Shown one piece after another: positions 45,234-56,603 of a stretch of 64,000 nt of DNA. How positions within the stretch are numbered: position 1 is the stretch's first letter; every line of letters starts with the position of its first letter. The notes below the pieces were generated by a model. The model did no database searches and was not told where the DNA came from. It saw only the letters and a list, made by a program, of their open reading frames with translations. A program made the translations under genes and the position numbers. Source of the stretch: Arthonia radiata (Eukaryota > Ascomycota > Arthoniomycetes > Arthoniales > Arthoniaceae); the NCBI GenBank assembly GCA_002989075.1, contig PSQN01000015.1:62001-126000 (forward strand), given 5' to 3'.

Positions 45234-47137
45234 CTATTTTGCGCTCTTTCCAGTCCTCAATGTCACTAGCTCACCAAGGCTCGTGAGCCACCGCTCCTCG
45301 AATGCGGCTTCGTCAAACCGTCTTGCACTACGTCTCGCCCGCATTCGCATCGCGAGGGCTTCATCGCCCTTCAGGCTGAGTGCCTTGCGCATTTGATCTG
45401 CGTAGCTCTCTTCATCTTCCGCCCAGAACCCCGACGGCGCGGGTGCCTCGTCGCCATCCACCTGGTCCATCTTCACGATGTCGTTCTTCGGTCCACCTGA
45501 GTTGTTGACTACAGAGATGAGGCCGGCAGCTTGGTACTCCACCACGCCAATCCCGAAATGCTCGTTCCACATGGCGTTGATGCCCACGCTTGCTGTTCGG
45601 AGCTGCTCGAGGATGGCAGGCCAGGAGGCATTGAGCATGAATGTAACGGCGTGAGTGATCTTCAGCTCGTGGGCTAGCAGCCGAAGGGAGTAGATGTACG
45701 TCTCGTCGGTTGAGTCTCTCACTGAGCCTATCAGTGTAAGGTGCGGGTGTCTTTCCTTGCTATACTCGCCCTGGGCTGCGTTGCTGTTACCACTCGAAGT
45801 AGCCTTGCCAGGTGACCCAGTACTGGAGGCCGGAGTTGGATTTGGCACGTTCATGCTCTTCAATAACCTCGCAAATGCCCGAAGTACCATCTGGTGGTTC
45901 TTCTCGGCCCGAAACTGTGCAATGTACATACATCCTTGCGTCCGCTTCCCTTCACTGCTCTCACTCACCTCCACCGCCTTCTCCAGCTCGTCGACCGCGC
46001 AGGGTGGATACACGATCTCGATCGGAGTTGCTTTCGGGTTTCGCCTTGATCGTGAAGTGGACCAGAGCTGCGTGATATGATTCTGAGTCCAGCTCGAGTT
46101 CGTCATCACCACGTCCACGTGACCTCCAACCCAAGAATACAAGCCTGCAAACAAGCGCCAGTAGATCCGCTTTGCTTGCCCTTTCCACCCCGTCCCGCGA
46201 CCAGCATGGATCCCACCCTTGGAGTTGTTGACATCGGCCACGTCGAGACTCTCCAGCATATCCGTCGAGATGGTCGGATAATGCACGTACGCGCCGACAG
46301 GCACATCTGGAAGTAACCACTTGCACAGCCATAGCGCGAATGTGTAGCCCATGGTATCGATAAAGATGTCTGGCGCTAAGAGAGCGAGGGCGTCGAAGGC
46401 AAGGATGAGAGAGCCTAGCGACTGGCCGAGGAGTGTGAAATGTGGCCAAGTTTGGGGAAACACGTAGGAGCGTGTGGTCGGATAGAGAAAGTGAACCTGG
46501 GGCGAGGACAGAACAATGTTGAATCGATCCTTTTGTTGAGGCCGCGTTAGCACAATGTGGTAGATAGAGAGCAGCAGAGGTCATGCAAGGTAGATGGGAC
46601 TCGGCACCAATTTGGGGACGTGGGAGATGTGACCGTACCTGGACTCGCTTTAAAATCTGCGCCTTGTTCACATCATGGTCACCGGTATAAACCACACAGA
46701 TAGAGTTGGGATACCGCTGCTGGGTTGCTCGAATCGCAGCCCAGAGGACGCGCTCACCGCCGCCGCCTGCATTGCTGCTCGCCTGTCAGCAGCCCGTTCG
46801 TCCTCACCTTCCATGTTCCTTGCGCTCGTGCTCACCAAAACGGATGAAAGAAGCCAATAAATCCTTCGAATTCTGCATCTTTCCCCTCGCCGGTCGCGGA
46901 TCTGCTGCGCTCGCGGTCGACCTTCTCCCACTCGTCGTCAAGTGTTGGACTGTCCTCGGAATCTCTTTTCTCAGATTGTTTCTTCTCTAGGTTGGTTCGT
47001 GCAGCTAGAAGCTCACGCCGCTGCTGCGAGGACTTCCGCAGCCGCCATCCCAGGAACCGGCCGAGTAAGGTGAAGGTGAACGGGAGGAGCGTGAGGGACA
47101 AGAGCGCCGTAAGGACGGCGCTGATGTGTAGTATCAT
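45234..47137 (-). CDS. ALG11: ALG11 alpha-1,2-mannosyltransferase
   Basis: The model has three exons, 47137-46836, 46774-46639 and 46529-45234, giving 577 aa. An N-terminal membrane anchor ([19 protein letters not shown]) precedes a charged linker. Splicing rebuilds the donor-domain start [21 protein letters not shown] and VVYTGDHDV, followed by [10 protein letters not shown]. Later motifs are [28 protein letters not shown], and the C-terminal [18 protein letters not shown], the GT4 E-x7-E sugar-nucleotide site. The enzyme adds the fourth and fifth mannoses to Man3GlcNAc2-PP-dolichol on the cytosolic face of the ER during N-glycan precursor assembly, using GDP-mannose. Length and motifs match the family well. 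Confidence 0.96.
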
Positions 47138-47611
47138 CGTTGGGTAATGGGATCCGTTGCGGTGCTTTGGACTCGAAGCATGTTGCCTTTGGAAAAAGAT
47201 ATGTGGAATGACAGGTGTACGCAGGTCAGACGGACACGAAGTTTAGCTGAATGAGACACGCGCCCCGACGGCTTTAAGCGGACATCTGACCAGGCTCGGA
47301 CATGTGAGAGACCCTATTTCGTTCGCTTCTACAAGGGTGATTATTGCTGTGCTGAATCCGAACCAGTAGGTAGGTTTCAACGAAACTTGAGAGGCATGTG
47401 CGGTATACAGCTTGAGCTAGTTTCGCTTGCTAGCTCGTCCATGCTTCTATCATCACAAAGTCATGCCACATCAAGTTGAGTTTGGCAGCCATTTCCCTTT
47501 TTTCATGCATCAAACGCCAACCCATGCAACGCTCAGAACGCTCCAAACGCAAGAAGATGCTTCCGTTGCCCATGCCAACGTACCCGTCGTGCCTGTCGTA
47601 CCTTGCAAGGC
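47138..47611. other. ALG11 promoter and PRELI-like gene 3' flank
   Basis: Two minus-strand genes flank this gap. A frame extending on the minus strand to 47430 is out of phase with the PRELI-like gene and is not supported. Confidence 0.5.
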
Positions 47612-48324
47612 TCAAATCCGCGCTGCCTGCTGATTCCTCGCCCGCTCCTCCGCGAACGCCTTTCGACTCATTGCTAATACCGTCTCGAAGCCAGCGCGCC
47701 CCTTTTCTGCGTTTTGTCCAAAGCGCTCCACGCTGAACATCTCGATTTTCTCCCTGATCTTCGCCCAACCGCCGCATAATGCTGTGATTTTGGCTTCCTG
47801 ATCGAAACGGGTCTTGCGCTGCGGGTCCAGGGGGCTAGGTGTGTAGATGACAGTCTCGCGGACGCTGATGATATCTGACCAGGTGAGGTTGTACGATGTC
47901 ATGGTCACGGACGGCGTCTCGGCCACAGGCTTGTTTGCTATATCTTCGAGGACGCGTGGCGGACTAATTGAAGCAGACGCTGCTGAACCGGTGGCGGCCG
48001 GTGTTCGCGGCTTGACGTAGGATACCTCGTAGACATGAGAGACATCGGCGGTGCCGAGAATAGGTCGCAGCCAGCTTGGTGCAGGCTGCTTGCAGGTAAT
48101 TAGACGCTCTGTTCGAAGCTTTTGAACTCGTTAGCGCAGATCGCAAGAAGTGCGTATGTCAATTGACTTACGATGCCTGTTGCCGCATCTACCCTTCTCG
48201 ACAATGTATCGACGGCAACGACATGAGTGCTCTCCTTGTTCCATGGGCAGTACTTCAGCCAATTCCCGGTGGAGACTTCATCCCACGAGTAGTCGAAGTC
48301 ATGAGAGCACGAGAAGACTTTCAT
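47612..48324 (-). CDS. PRELI/MSF1 (UPS family) mitochondrial lipid-transfer protein
   Basis: The model has two exons, 48324-48172 and 48118-47612, giving 219 aa. An upstream TTG (48336) is in frame, but the ATG at 48324 (MKVFSCSHDFDYSWDEVS) is the family N-terminus. The PRELI/MSF1 domain runs from there to about residue 180: WLKYCPWNKESTHVVAVDTLSR, splice junction into LRTERLITCKQAAPSWL-like sequence, then NLTWSDIISVRETVIYTP. UPS proteins with the Mdm35 partner carry phosphatidic acid (Ups1) or phosphatidylserine (Ups2) between mitochondrial membranes for cardiolipin and PE synthesis. A Ser/Ala/Pro insertion of about 25 residues lies before the NLTWSD motif. Which paralogue this is cannot be settled by eye; the KYCPWN motif suggests the Ups2/3 side. 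Confidence 0.85.
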
Positions 48325-49113
48325 TCTTGCAGCCAATGGCAGATCTCAACAAACAGTGTTACGGGAGACGTGTTCGAAGGAGTGAACGTGGCAAGATGCC
48401 AGATGCATGCGGCAGCTCTCCTGAATCTTGTCGAATCTTTCGAGCCTATTTTTCTGACGGCTCTGACTGTTAACGTTTGGTGTCGAGAAAGAAAGGAAAG
48501 TGAAGGGTGTCGGGTAATGGCGTGAGGGTGAAGGAGGTGAACAATAATTCTTTAGCTGAGGGGTCGCTTTGACCCGAGCTCGATTCAAAGAAGACCCTGA
48601 GCGAGGACCAGCCGCCGCTCCGAAATATCTCCTCTGCACGCACGTGATTTGGTCACGTTGTTGCAGCGGCGCTCACTCGTGCATAGAGTTGTACTGACAA
48701 TTGATCTGTGGGCAGAAGGTGTACAGTACTCCGCGTGCAGCATTCATGAATGAGCCTCAAGATCTATTTGATGACTTGACTGTGTCAAGAACGCTGAGAC
48801 TCTGTCCACAGCACAGCACACCCGTGCCACCCCAATCTACATTGCACCAGATACACCCTGGCTCTCCCCCTTTCCACTCTTTGTGAAAGCTATGCAAGTG
48901 TCCCTCCATGCGTATGATATCCCACTTTCATTATGTCATGCCGTCGTCAACGGTGTGAGTGGTATAGCGAATCGTCGTCGTAATCCAAGGGACCACTTTG
49001 CCATACCCCCTGTGTATCCAGTGTCCATCGTCACCTCCCTGCTCAAAATGCCCCAAACGCCTTGCTGAAATTACATTACTCGATCCAGTACCAAGTCGCC
49101 GTCTTAGTGCTCA
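48325..49113. other. PRELI-like promoter and RGS 3' flank
   Basis: No coding support. Short plus-strand frames have no domain. No repeat or RNA signature found. Confidence 0.5.
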
Positions 49114-50394
49114 TCATGGCATCGGCGGCTGGTCTTCTTGCACATCCTTCAACGCCGTTCCGCTCTTTTTGTGAAAGCCAAACCTTTGGGACATCCGTTT
49201 CCATCGGTCGTTGTGCTTCGGACTGCGCTTGTGCTCCGCTTCGCCGCTCGGTGGCGTTCGCGGTGGCGTCGTACGTTCATGCTGAGAAGCCACCGGGCTG
49301 ACAATACTGCTGGCGTCCTCGCTCAATGTTGGTGCCAGGCTTGCTGCAGCGCTACCCAGAAGTGGTAGGCTACCAGTGGTTCCGGTAGAGCCTTTGTGGC
49401 TACTCAACGAAATTACGCCCTGTGAAGGACCGGCTTGGCTGTTGTGCGGTGACGACCTTGGCGGAGCAAAGGGCGAGAACGGCGCGACTATTTCGGACAT
49501 TGGTGACAGAACCTCATGTCCAGATGCCGCAACGGGCGACTTATCGCCTTGAGCTTGGTAATTCGTCTCAAGCGCCAAACGCTCTTGGCTAGCTACTGAA
49601 GGTTGATATGTGCTGTTGTTGACAGATGATTGTACTTCGTTCAGAAAAGAAAACAGTATCGAATCCTCAATGAGCTCTTCGATCTTCTTAATGGCTGGAT
49701 CCAAGAGCTCCGGCGATGGCGGCATCATTTGCTTATTGTGCGGTAATAGACCAGATCTAATGGACTGTGTCAGGTTGATCTCTTTCGGACTGCTCGGCGC
49801 GATGTAGTTGATCATCAGACGGGTCCACAATTCCCGCAACTTCTCGACGTGTGCGCTATTCATGCGGTTGTATGTCGGTCGCGTCGACTCAGGGCTGGCC
49901 TTCTCCTCGCGCTCTTCCTCTGCCATGACGGTCCGATAGGCTGCCTTGTACTTCCGAGCATCTTGTATGAATTCAATGTTCTCCAGACATAGGTTGCGGG
50001 CTGCATAGGCGGTGAATGCTTCTAACGTCCACGGAGGCGGTGCCTCATCCGCAAGTATTTGTGCAAGATTCGGCCTCCTCATGAACCTCGATATGCCATT
50101 GTCCCTTCCACTGCGAGCGCCTGCAAGAGAGGCATCGGATGCGGACACAGTGGAATTGCGGCCTGACATGGCGACCTTCTTTGGCGCGTGCGCCGGCGGG
50201 TCGGTAGGGTAGACAGAGACAGCCACGGATCCTTTGCGTGAAAAGGACACGGGCGGTATGAAAGGGGCTGATTTTCGACGAATGAAATGAGTCTTAAAGC
50301 GCATGTTCTTTCTTGCGGCTCTGCGACACTCTTCGCATGCGACAGGATAGAGCGATTCTGCGCAGCTGGTGTCCGTCTTTAAACGAGCCACCAT
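49114..50394 (-). CDS. RGS-domain protein, RgsB/Rgs2-like
   Basis: A single exon encodes 426 aa from an ATG at 50394. After about 105 basic, serine-rich residues an RGS domain starts with RPNLAQILADEAPPPWTLEAFTAYAARNLCLENIEFI and continues through LWTRLMINYIAPSSPKEINL to a final helix around KKIEELIEDSILFSFLNEV. The C-terminal third is Ser/Pro/Thr-rich and low-complexity. RGS proteins accelerate GTP hydrolysis by G-alpha subunits. The short form lacking DEP domains, with the RGS domain in the middle, resembles Aspergillus RgsB and yeast Rgs2 rather than FlbA/Sst2. Which G-alpha it targets is unknown. Confidence 0.85.
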   Translation of the reverse strand: MVARLKTDTSCAESLYPVACEECRRAARKNMRFKTHFIRRKSAPFIPPVSFSRKGSVAVSVYPTDPPAHAPKKVAMSGRNSTVSASDASLAGARSGRDNGISRFMRRPNLAQILADEAPPPWTLEAFTAYAARNLCLENIEFIQDARKYKAAYRTVMAEEEREEKASPESTRPTYNRMNSAHVEKLRELWTRLMINYIAPSSPKEINLTQSIRSGLLPHNKQMMPPSPELLDPAIKKIEELIEDSILFSFLNEVQSSVNNSTYQPSVASQERLALETNYQAQGDKSPVAASGHEVLSPMSEIVAPFSPFAPPRSSPHNSQAGPSQGVISLSSHKGSTGTTGSLPLLGSAAASLAPTLSEDASSIVSPVASQHERTTPPRTPPSGEAEHKRSPKHNDRWKRMSQRFGFHKKSGTALKDVQEDQPPMP

Positions 50395-52235
50395 TAACAG
50401 TTCGTCCTGCGGCGGAGAATGTCTATTGTTGTAAAGTTGAGGAGATCCAGACAGAGGGTCGAGGGCGAATGGCTTATTTGTCGCCGTCTGGTCAAATGAA
50501 CTGGCACAAACTTTAATGTGGGTCGCACGGTACTATGAGCTCATGCGCATGTCAGAACGCCCTCTGAAAGAAACGCTGCCGAATTGATCCACAAGCCGTG
50601 CCGATTGATCGGCGAGGACGCAAGCAGTAGCGGTCTGAGTGGTTGAGGTTGTGACTTGAGGTGATGGTGGTCGGATCCAGGCAACAAGGAACGTGAGTGA
50701 AAGCGGAGGATGAATGGTTGGCACGTGTCGCTCGCGGTATGTGGGCTGGTGTCAAAGAAGGTCGTGGGAGGATGATGATTGAGGACAAAGAAGATGATAA
50801 AGAGTCAGATGGGGGATGGGGTTGGAACGATCGGAGTGGTGAAAAAGGGTCAGTCAACGAAGAGCGAGGGTAGAGGAGTGGTGACGAATGGTAGGGCGCG
50901 ATTTCAGAGAGGATAGGATCACGATCATGATTAGCGACGAGCGGGAGATTGCCTGGTGGTAGTGGGGGGGAGGGTTGGAGTGAGCAGAGAGGATGGAGGT
51001 AGTGTGGTAGCAGGCGAGGACGCTGGAGGGTGGTAGAGTTACACGGCGTGTGGATCTCTTTGCAGCGCGGACTCGTCATTATTAATTCTAGTCCTTCCAC
51101 CCTTCCAGAAGCTGACACGGCCCCGTCCCTCGCCCAATCAGAGCACACGCCCGCAGATCCTCCCCCTTCATATTGCTACCTGTTCTCTTCCAGAAGTTCT
51201 CTCCTTTTCATCATTAATGCCCTGCAACCGCCCACACGGCCGGTTACATACCCTTCGCAGTACATAAGCATCTTGCCATGTCCCCGTCTGCTCTCATCCT
51301 CTGCGGTCATCGCACACGCCGGCCGCTGGCAGCAGCGACAGCCCGCGCTCCCGGTCATCGTCACATCGTCAGTTTGCTCCGACCAGGCCTGAGCGTCAAC
51401 TCATCCTGGATTCGTGGCCCAGCATGCCCGACGTGGAAGTAGATACCGGTAATGGATTCTCGTTTCAGAAGTTGAAGACGCTCGTTGGCCGGTATCTACC
51501 GTCCTCCGCGCTACCTGCGGCTATTGTCTGCAAGCGAACAACGGACTGAGATTCGCTTAGCGAGTGTGCAATTGCTCGGATGAGTGTGAGAAAGGCAAAT
51601 ATCGTTCCGCGCGTGTCTGGGGTGACCCTTCAAGTGACTAGCTTCATCACAAACTGGTCTCGGCATTCAGCTTGCAAACATGCTTCTTCTGGGTGACCAG
51701 CTTCTTTGTCGCACAAACCTGAGCCAGGTATTCCGAATTCCCCGATACGACGCTATCCCCTGTAGAAAGCTTGTGTAAACGTCCATACCCGTAGCAACAG
51801 CGTCAACGATCTACAGTATCGTCGCAGACAGCACATCATCATCGCAGCTGAGCTCTGTCTTTCAAAGTCAGGGGCAGACATTATTGCACACACACGCACC
51901 TGCAAGCAGTGCTGACGGCAAGCCGCAGGACGCAGTGGGGCCAAAGGAACTTTTACCGAAATGATGCGACACAATTGGATCTTCTAGAAGCCTTCCAGAA
52001 GTCTTCGGTTGCATTTGAATTCTGTGGTCCAGCGTCTGTGCGCGGATCGCACGTGTGCATCCTCTCCGTGGTGTTCGCTCTTCAACCCTCCTACAAACTA
52101 CGCCCTAATGCGCTGTGAATCGTTTCGCTTCGACGCTTGTATCCGCTGTCTGCTCAGCGCTTCGCTTGTTCTGTAAATCACATCTTTGTGGTATCAGCCT
52201 TCGCCGATAATGTTCCAGTATCCCCTCGGAGCCGA
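50395..52235. other. RGS 5' region with purine/pyrimidine-biased leader, and RUS 3' flank
   Basis: The minus strand of 50540-51150 is strongly CT-rich, typical of a long fungal 5' leader for the RGS gene; the 198-codon minus frame over it is Ser/Pro/Leu-rich for that reason and not supported as a gene. The rest up to the RUS gene has no coding signal. Confidence 0.5.
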
Positions 52236-54032
52236 TTACGGGGCGCACGCAAACTCCACACGCATTCCGGATGTCGTTTCGAGTGCTGGGTTTTGCATAT
52301 CCCAACCCGCCGCTTCGAGAGCAGTGAGATGACTATCAAACAAATCCTTCACGGCCTTCCGCTCCGAGCGCAGCCGGTCCAGTGTGTCTACCTCGTGGTC
52401 TGACACTCCTGACCGATCGGCCCGCTTCGCCATTAGCAGTCCGTGCGTCCATGCTTCGAGTTGGGCGCGTGGCGGCGCTCCTCGCTTGAGGAGTGCAAAC
52501 GCTGTCCGTGTCTTCGCGTCAAACCACAACAAATACCCACAGTCACTGAAAATTGCTTGCCAGGCGCCAAGATGGGTCTTGAAGTCTGCTAAAGATCCGG
52601 AGCTGTGACGTGTGCGGGCAATGGCTCCTAAAACCTTCTTGCAGCTGACTCCGATGAATCCGTGTCCGAGCACGCGGGTGCCATGCCAACGTAGGACGCC
52701 ATCACCTTCGAAGATGCGCTCGCATCGTGAGACTTCACGTGGGCCTAGGACCTTTCCGGCCTCGATAAGATGAGAGAATACGATATTCGCTCGCTGTCTG
52801 TTGAGCGTTTGCATGCGCACCGCTTTGACTGCGGCGTAGTTCAGGTAGAGATGTAGTAGAAGTAAGGCCAGTAATGTCAGCCAGGTTGCGAAGGTCGATT
52901 TGATCTGCGAGACGATAAAACTGCCGCACTGTGATTATTATTATTTAGCGATTGTCGATTTCGAGAACAACATGACCAGTGGCGGTTCAAGCAATTCCGT
53001 TCGATTGGATACGAGGCACAGACTGCGATTTAATCGCATTCGATTGACGGTTGCAGATGACGGAGAGAGGGTGACTGCACGGGCTCACACTTACCAGCAT
53101 GCCCACAAGCGAAATGACAGTCTCTTGACTCGAGTCTTTGGCATTGAGCTCGCCCAGGTTACCCCAGCGAGCAAAGTGAGCGGACAGGCTTGCCTTGGAA
53201 CTTCCCGCAGCCACACCGCAAAGGGCGCGCAGGGTGCTCGAGGTGCTCAAAATGATGACTCGGGCCACCTTGGGAAAGGCCGGTGAGAGACAGTCCAGTA
53301 TCATTGCTGCGTCGTTGAAAACATCAGCAGCCAAGCGATACATCTTGCATTCCGGCTCGAGGGTAGTGCCCAGCCGATGTGCGAAAAGGATGGTGGCGAG
53401 ACGGCCTGTTGACTCTTGGAGGATGCTAAGCAGCAGAGCTGCGGTCGGCGAAGCGGAGGCATCACCTACACCAACACCTATAATAGATAATCAGAAGCCG
53501 ACAGCATCTGCAAAAGATCTTTTACTCTACCTTCAAGCACTGCACGTGATGACAATAATCCAGCAATAGTGCTAGCAAAGGCCTGCAGAGAGTCCTAGCT
53601 TAAATTAGTCGGGCAATCACGTCCAAATGGCCGGATTGTCGTACGTAGATCTGATACCTAGACGCACGTCATCAGCTCATGCACCACCAACAAAGAGGTT
53701 CCATAAAGTCTGTTGCTGAAGGAGACCTGACTGCATGAAACGGAACACAGCGGCGTATGCATCAAGTCATCATAAGGCACACATACTCTACATAGTCTTC
53801 AGTAACACTGTTCGGAAAGCCGGCGGGTAAGAACACGTCGAGTATCTGCGACCATATTGACTTGGATATCCCAGTTTGCTGTGAGTGTGAGTTTGATAGG
53901 ACCCTTTCAACATATTGACGTATGACGAACTAGCAGATCTGTTCTTTGGCTTCCTGCTAGCTCAGATACACGATAAGTTGCGGCAAGATGTGCTGCTTCG
54001 TCGTATTCGCTGATGTGAAGGTCCTTGGACAT
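52236..54032 (-). CDS. RUS-family (DUF647) membrane protein
   Basis: The model has six exons, 54032-53931, 53845-53787, 53657-53645, 53594-53531, 53477-53095 and 52928-52236, phases closed, about 437 aa. Splicing rebuilds the family core LDVFLPAGFPNSVTEDYVEYQIYDSLQAFASTIAG-type block, then ILQESTGRLATILFAHRLGTTLEPECKMYRLAADVFND and ALCGVAAGSSKASLSAHFA, all hallmarks of Root UVB Sensitive (DUF647) proteins. Several hydrophobic stretches are present (LLALLLLHLYL). Plant RUS proteins act in UV-B and vitamin B6-linked seedling growth; the molecular function in fungi is not established. The third exon is only 13 nt. The first intron uses a weak GTTCGT donor, so the N-terminus is less certain; another in-frame ATG lies at 54128. 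Confidence 0.85.
53645..53657 (-). other. 13-nt micro-exon in the RUS gene
   Basis: The 13 bases encode the end of VE-YQIY. Donor GTACGA and acceptor TCTAG flank it, and both neighbouring exons fit only if it is included (phase 2 in, phase 0 out). Without it the conserved EYQIYDSLQAF block is broken and the frame is lost. Confidence 0.8.
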
Positions 54033-54413
54033 ATTTGGTTGTATGTAATATATGGCAGGGTCTGGTGAGGATCTCGTGAGCGAACGATTGAGACTGGCGT
54101 CGTGTAGGTAATCAGTCACGACACGCATGTTGCATGCTCACTATCAATCACGCCCCAGATGTATGCAAAGGAATGAACGCCGTATTTTCACGTTATACGA
54201 GGCTGTTCTAGACTGTGGAAGCTCTGAAGCCCTTGCTTCCTCTGGTGCCTTCCCCCTCGTGAAACGCAATGGAGAGCACCTGCTTAGCTAGATCGTTGTA
54301 AACATGATTCATCCGCCCGCTAATCACCTAAACACCATCGTCCGTTGCCCTATGTTATTAATCTATTGCCCCTCTTGACGCATTGCCGTAGCCTTTACTT
54401 TCCAAATCACCTG
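54033..54413. other. Divergent promoter between RUS and peroxiredoxin-like genes
   Basis: A short head-to-head promoter. The minus frame up to 54128 could be a longer RUS N-terminus. Nothing else seen. Confidence 0.5.
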
Positions 54414-55521
54414 ATGAAACCCCCTGCGTCTGCATCTGCATCTGCACCGGGTCGCCGTTCATCATCAATCAAGGGGAAAGGCCTCGCGCTTGGAAAAGCC
54501 TTTTTTGGTAGATCAAAGCCTGAAGAGGTCGAGATCGTGAGATGTCCACGCCAGGGCGACCTTCTCCGCCTTGATGGTTTCGGCAAGGAGATGCTCATGA
54601 ATGACGGGCAGCGCGTCACTCTACAGACTCTACTCGACATCAGTGTCAGCGGCGTCGTGATTTTCACTTTCCCAAGTGGATCCTCATCGAAATGTGAGTC
54701 TCGTGCTTGAGCCTCGTCTTCTGAAAGCTTAGCTGAGACTGCGTGCAGTCCCAAAGCAGATGTCGGCGTTCTATGAAGCACACTCGGAGCTGACAAATAG
54801 CGGCTTCGGACTGTATGGATTGACGCGGGACTCAACATTGGTTGGAGAGAGACCCGGCGAGAAACACGGGCTTTTATCGATGCAGTGGTTGTGCGACCAA
54901 AGCGGTACCATCATAACAGCACTCGGCCTGGAAAAGACCACGAGTGGCGACCTTGTGAGAGGCGTGGTTGTGATCGCCAAAGATGGCCGGGTACTGGTGT
55001 CGAATGCCGGCACTTCGGACGCGACACTCGAGGCTGTAGCTCCCCTGATCCGCACCCTGGACACGCTTGAGCGCACCCCAGCGCAAGAATATACGGGCGA
55101 GGAGTATTTCGCAAGGTCTCCTTTAACGCCATCATCCCCTGTCTCGGCAAGCGACTATTTCCCGATGACTTCGCCCGTGAACGCTTCCACGGCTACTTTG
55201 CATTCTTACCTTCAATTTATGGATAATCAGACGCCCAAAACGCCCAGACACAGCGTTTCGGAAATACCTGCGTCGCCACCAAGCACGCATCGTACTAGCG
55301 TTGGAGGTCGACGACCTTTGCTGCCACCACGAATGCACACATGGCACGCTCAGGGGTCTCGTTCACCAAACAGCGAAGTATGCCCAGCTTGTGGTACCGA
55401 GCTGTTGGAGGATGGAAAATGCGCGTGCGACACGCAACTTGGGTCTGAGAACGGCCAGAGAACCCGATCATTGTTGAGACCGCGCGAGATGGGGAGAATC
55501 GAAGGAGAAAATAGCCAATAG
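54414..55521 (+). CDS. Peroxiredoxin (Dot5/BCP)-fold protein without the peroxidatic cysteine
   Basis: The model has two exons, 54414-54693 and 54749-55521, giving 350 aa. The first exon contains LDGFGKEMLMNDGQRVTLQTLLDISVSGVVIFTFP, matching the beta-strand and helix pattern of Dot5/BCP peroxiredoxins. At the position of the peroxidatic Cys (usually TPGC near STPGCTxQ) this protein reads GSSSKFPKQM across the splice junction. Exon 2 continues the thioredoxin fold (FGLYGLTRDS, GLLSMQWLCDQSGTIITALGLEK, GVVVIAKDGRVLVSNAGTSD). A C-terminal tail of about 140 residues follows, Ser/Pro/Thr-rich, with CPACGTELLEDGKCAC near the end. It probably has no peroxidase activity of the usual kind. The tail's Cys pairs could bind zinc. 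Intact reading frame argues against a pseudogene. Confidence 0.75.
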
Positions 55522-55972
55522 CCGCTGGCTTAGAGTACGTAGCTCGGAGAATGAGACGATAGACCGCGGGAGCGTCGAGCTTTGCTGAATCGTGGCCAGA
55601 TTCTGTACTCTATCCTATCCTAATGCAGGAGCTATTGGCCTCGTGTGTTGCTTTTCCGATGGCACAGTGCATGCGCATCAGCGTGATGGAATGTTTGAAT
55701 AGAGGAACAGAGGAAGAGAGGAAGAGGGGTGACGGGGTCGTTATCGTAGCTCGTGATGCACCGTAAGTAGTAATTTTAACCTTCTTGACTGTGGCTCAGC
55801 AGCACAGACACGACAGCACTGGTCTTTTGATATCTCTCGCGCCAACTCCCTACGATCGTACTGCGTGAAAGCCACCTGAACGAGTGCGCCGGTATCTCAG
55901 CATCTACGAGCCTGGTTCCTGTCCGTCGCGACCCTGAAACAGCGAGAGCCTTCAGCTGTCGAAAGGCCAACA
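55522..55972. other. Intergenic
   Basis: It lies between two plus-strand genes and holds the 3' flank of the peroxiredoxin-like gene and the promoter/leader of NUO-21.3. No coding support. Confidence 0.5.
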
Positions 55973-56603
55973 ATGTCTGTGGCCAAAAAGGCCGTGCAGG
56001 GCTTCAAGGTACGATACAAACCCTACGGCTCTGATTGATAGCGTCTAACACTGCTCCTAGAAATACACCGTCCAGCCGCAGGGCATATGGGCCAAGATCA
56101 GCAGCCTGCTGCAGGTCGACCCCAGACGATCCACAGGCGTTCCTCTGAACGCCATGTTCCGAAACCCACCACCAGCTGGCAACGACCCTCAAGACTACGA
56201 TGATCCAGTGACAGTGCCAGCGGGAGACATTGCAGAGAACCCGTACTGGAAGCGCGACGTAAGGCGGAGCTACCCGCGGCTGAGCGTAGTCAATCAAGGG
56301 GATGTGGTGGGACTGCTCACAGTCGGCAGCCAAGCACATCCCAAGGAAGACATCCTCCAGATTGGCGATGCTGGTCAGAAGCAGTTGGTCGCAGTGCAGG
56401 AGGAGGGGCAGAAGACAGGTCTCCCAGCATTCTTCAAGAAGGAGAAAGGTAATATGGCGGCAGTGCTCGGCGCGGACGGTCTGCCGCCGTTGCCCTCCAA
56501 CCTGGGTCAAAACATGGTCGGTAAGAGGTATAGTCTGGATGCCGAGCAGTCATACGAGGGCCAGTACGTTTCAGCTACGTTCCATGCAAAAATTGAGAGC
56601 TAA
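55973..56603 (+). CDS. Complex I accessory subunit NUO-21.3 (NADH-ubiquinone oxidoreductase 21.3 kDa)
   Basis: The model has two exons, 55973-56008 and 56061-56603, giving 192 aa, which fits a 21.3 kDa product. The joined N-terminus reads MSVAKKAVQGFK/KYTVQPQGIW. Conserved fungal sequence follows: KISSLLQVDPRRSTGVPLN, FRNPPPAGNDPQDYDDPVTV, DIAENPYWKRDVRRSYPRLS and VVNQGDVVGLLTVGSQAHP. The protein is a lineage-restricted accessory subunit in fungal mitochondrial complex I, on the matrix side. It has no obvious cleavable presequence, as in homologues. It lies in the same direction as the upstream gene, without evidence of linkage. Confidence 0.93.

Noticed and set aside
50552-51148. 198-codon minus-strand Ser/Pro/Leu frame
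   Set aside because: Explained by the pyrimidine bias of the RGS gene's 5' leader; no domain or signal.
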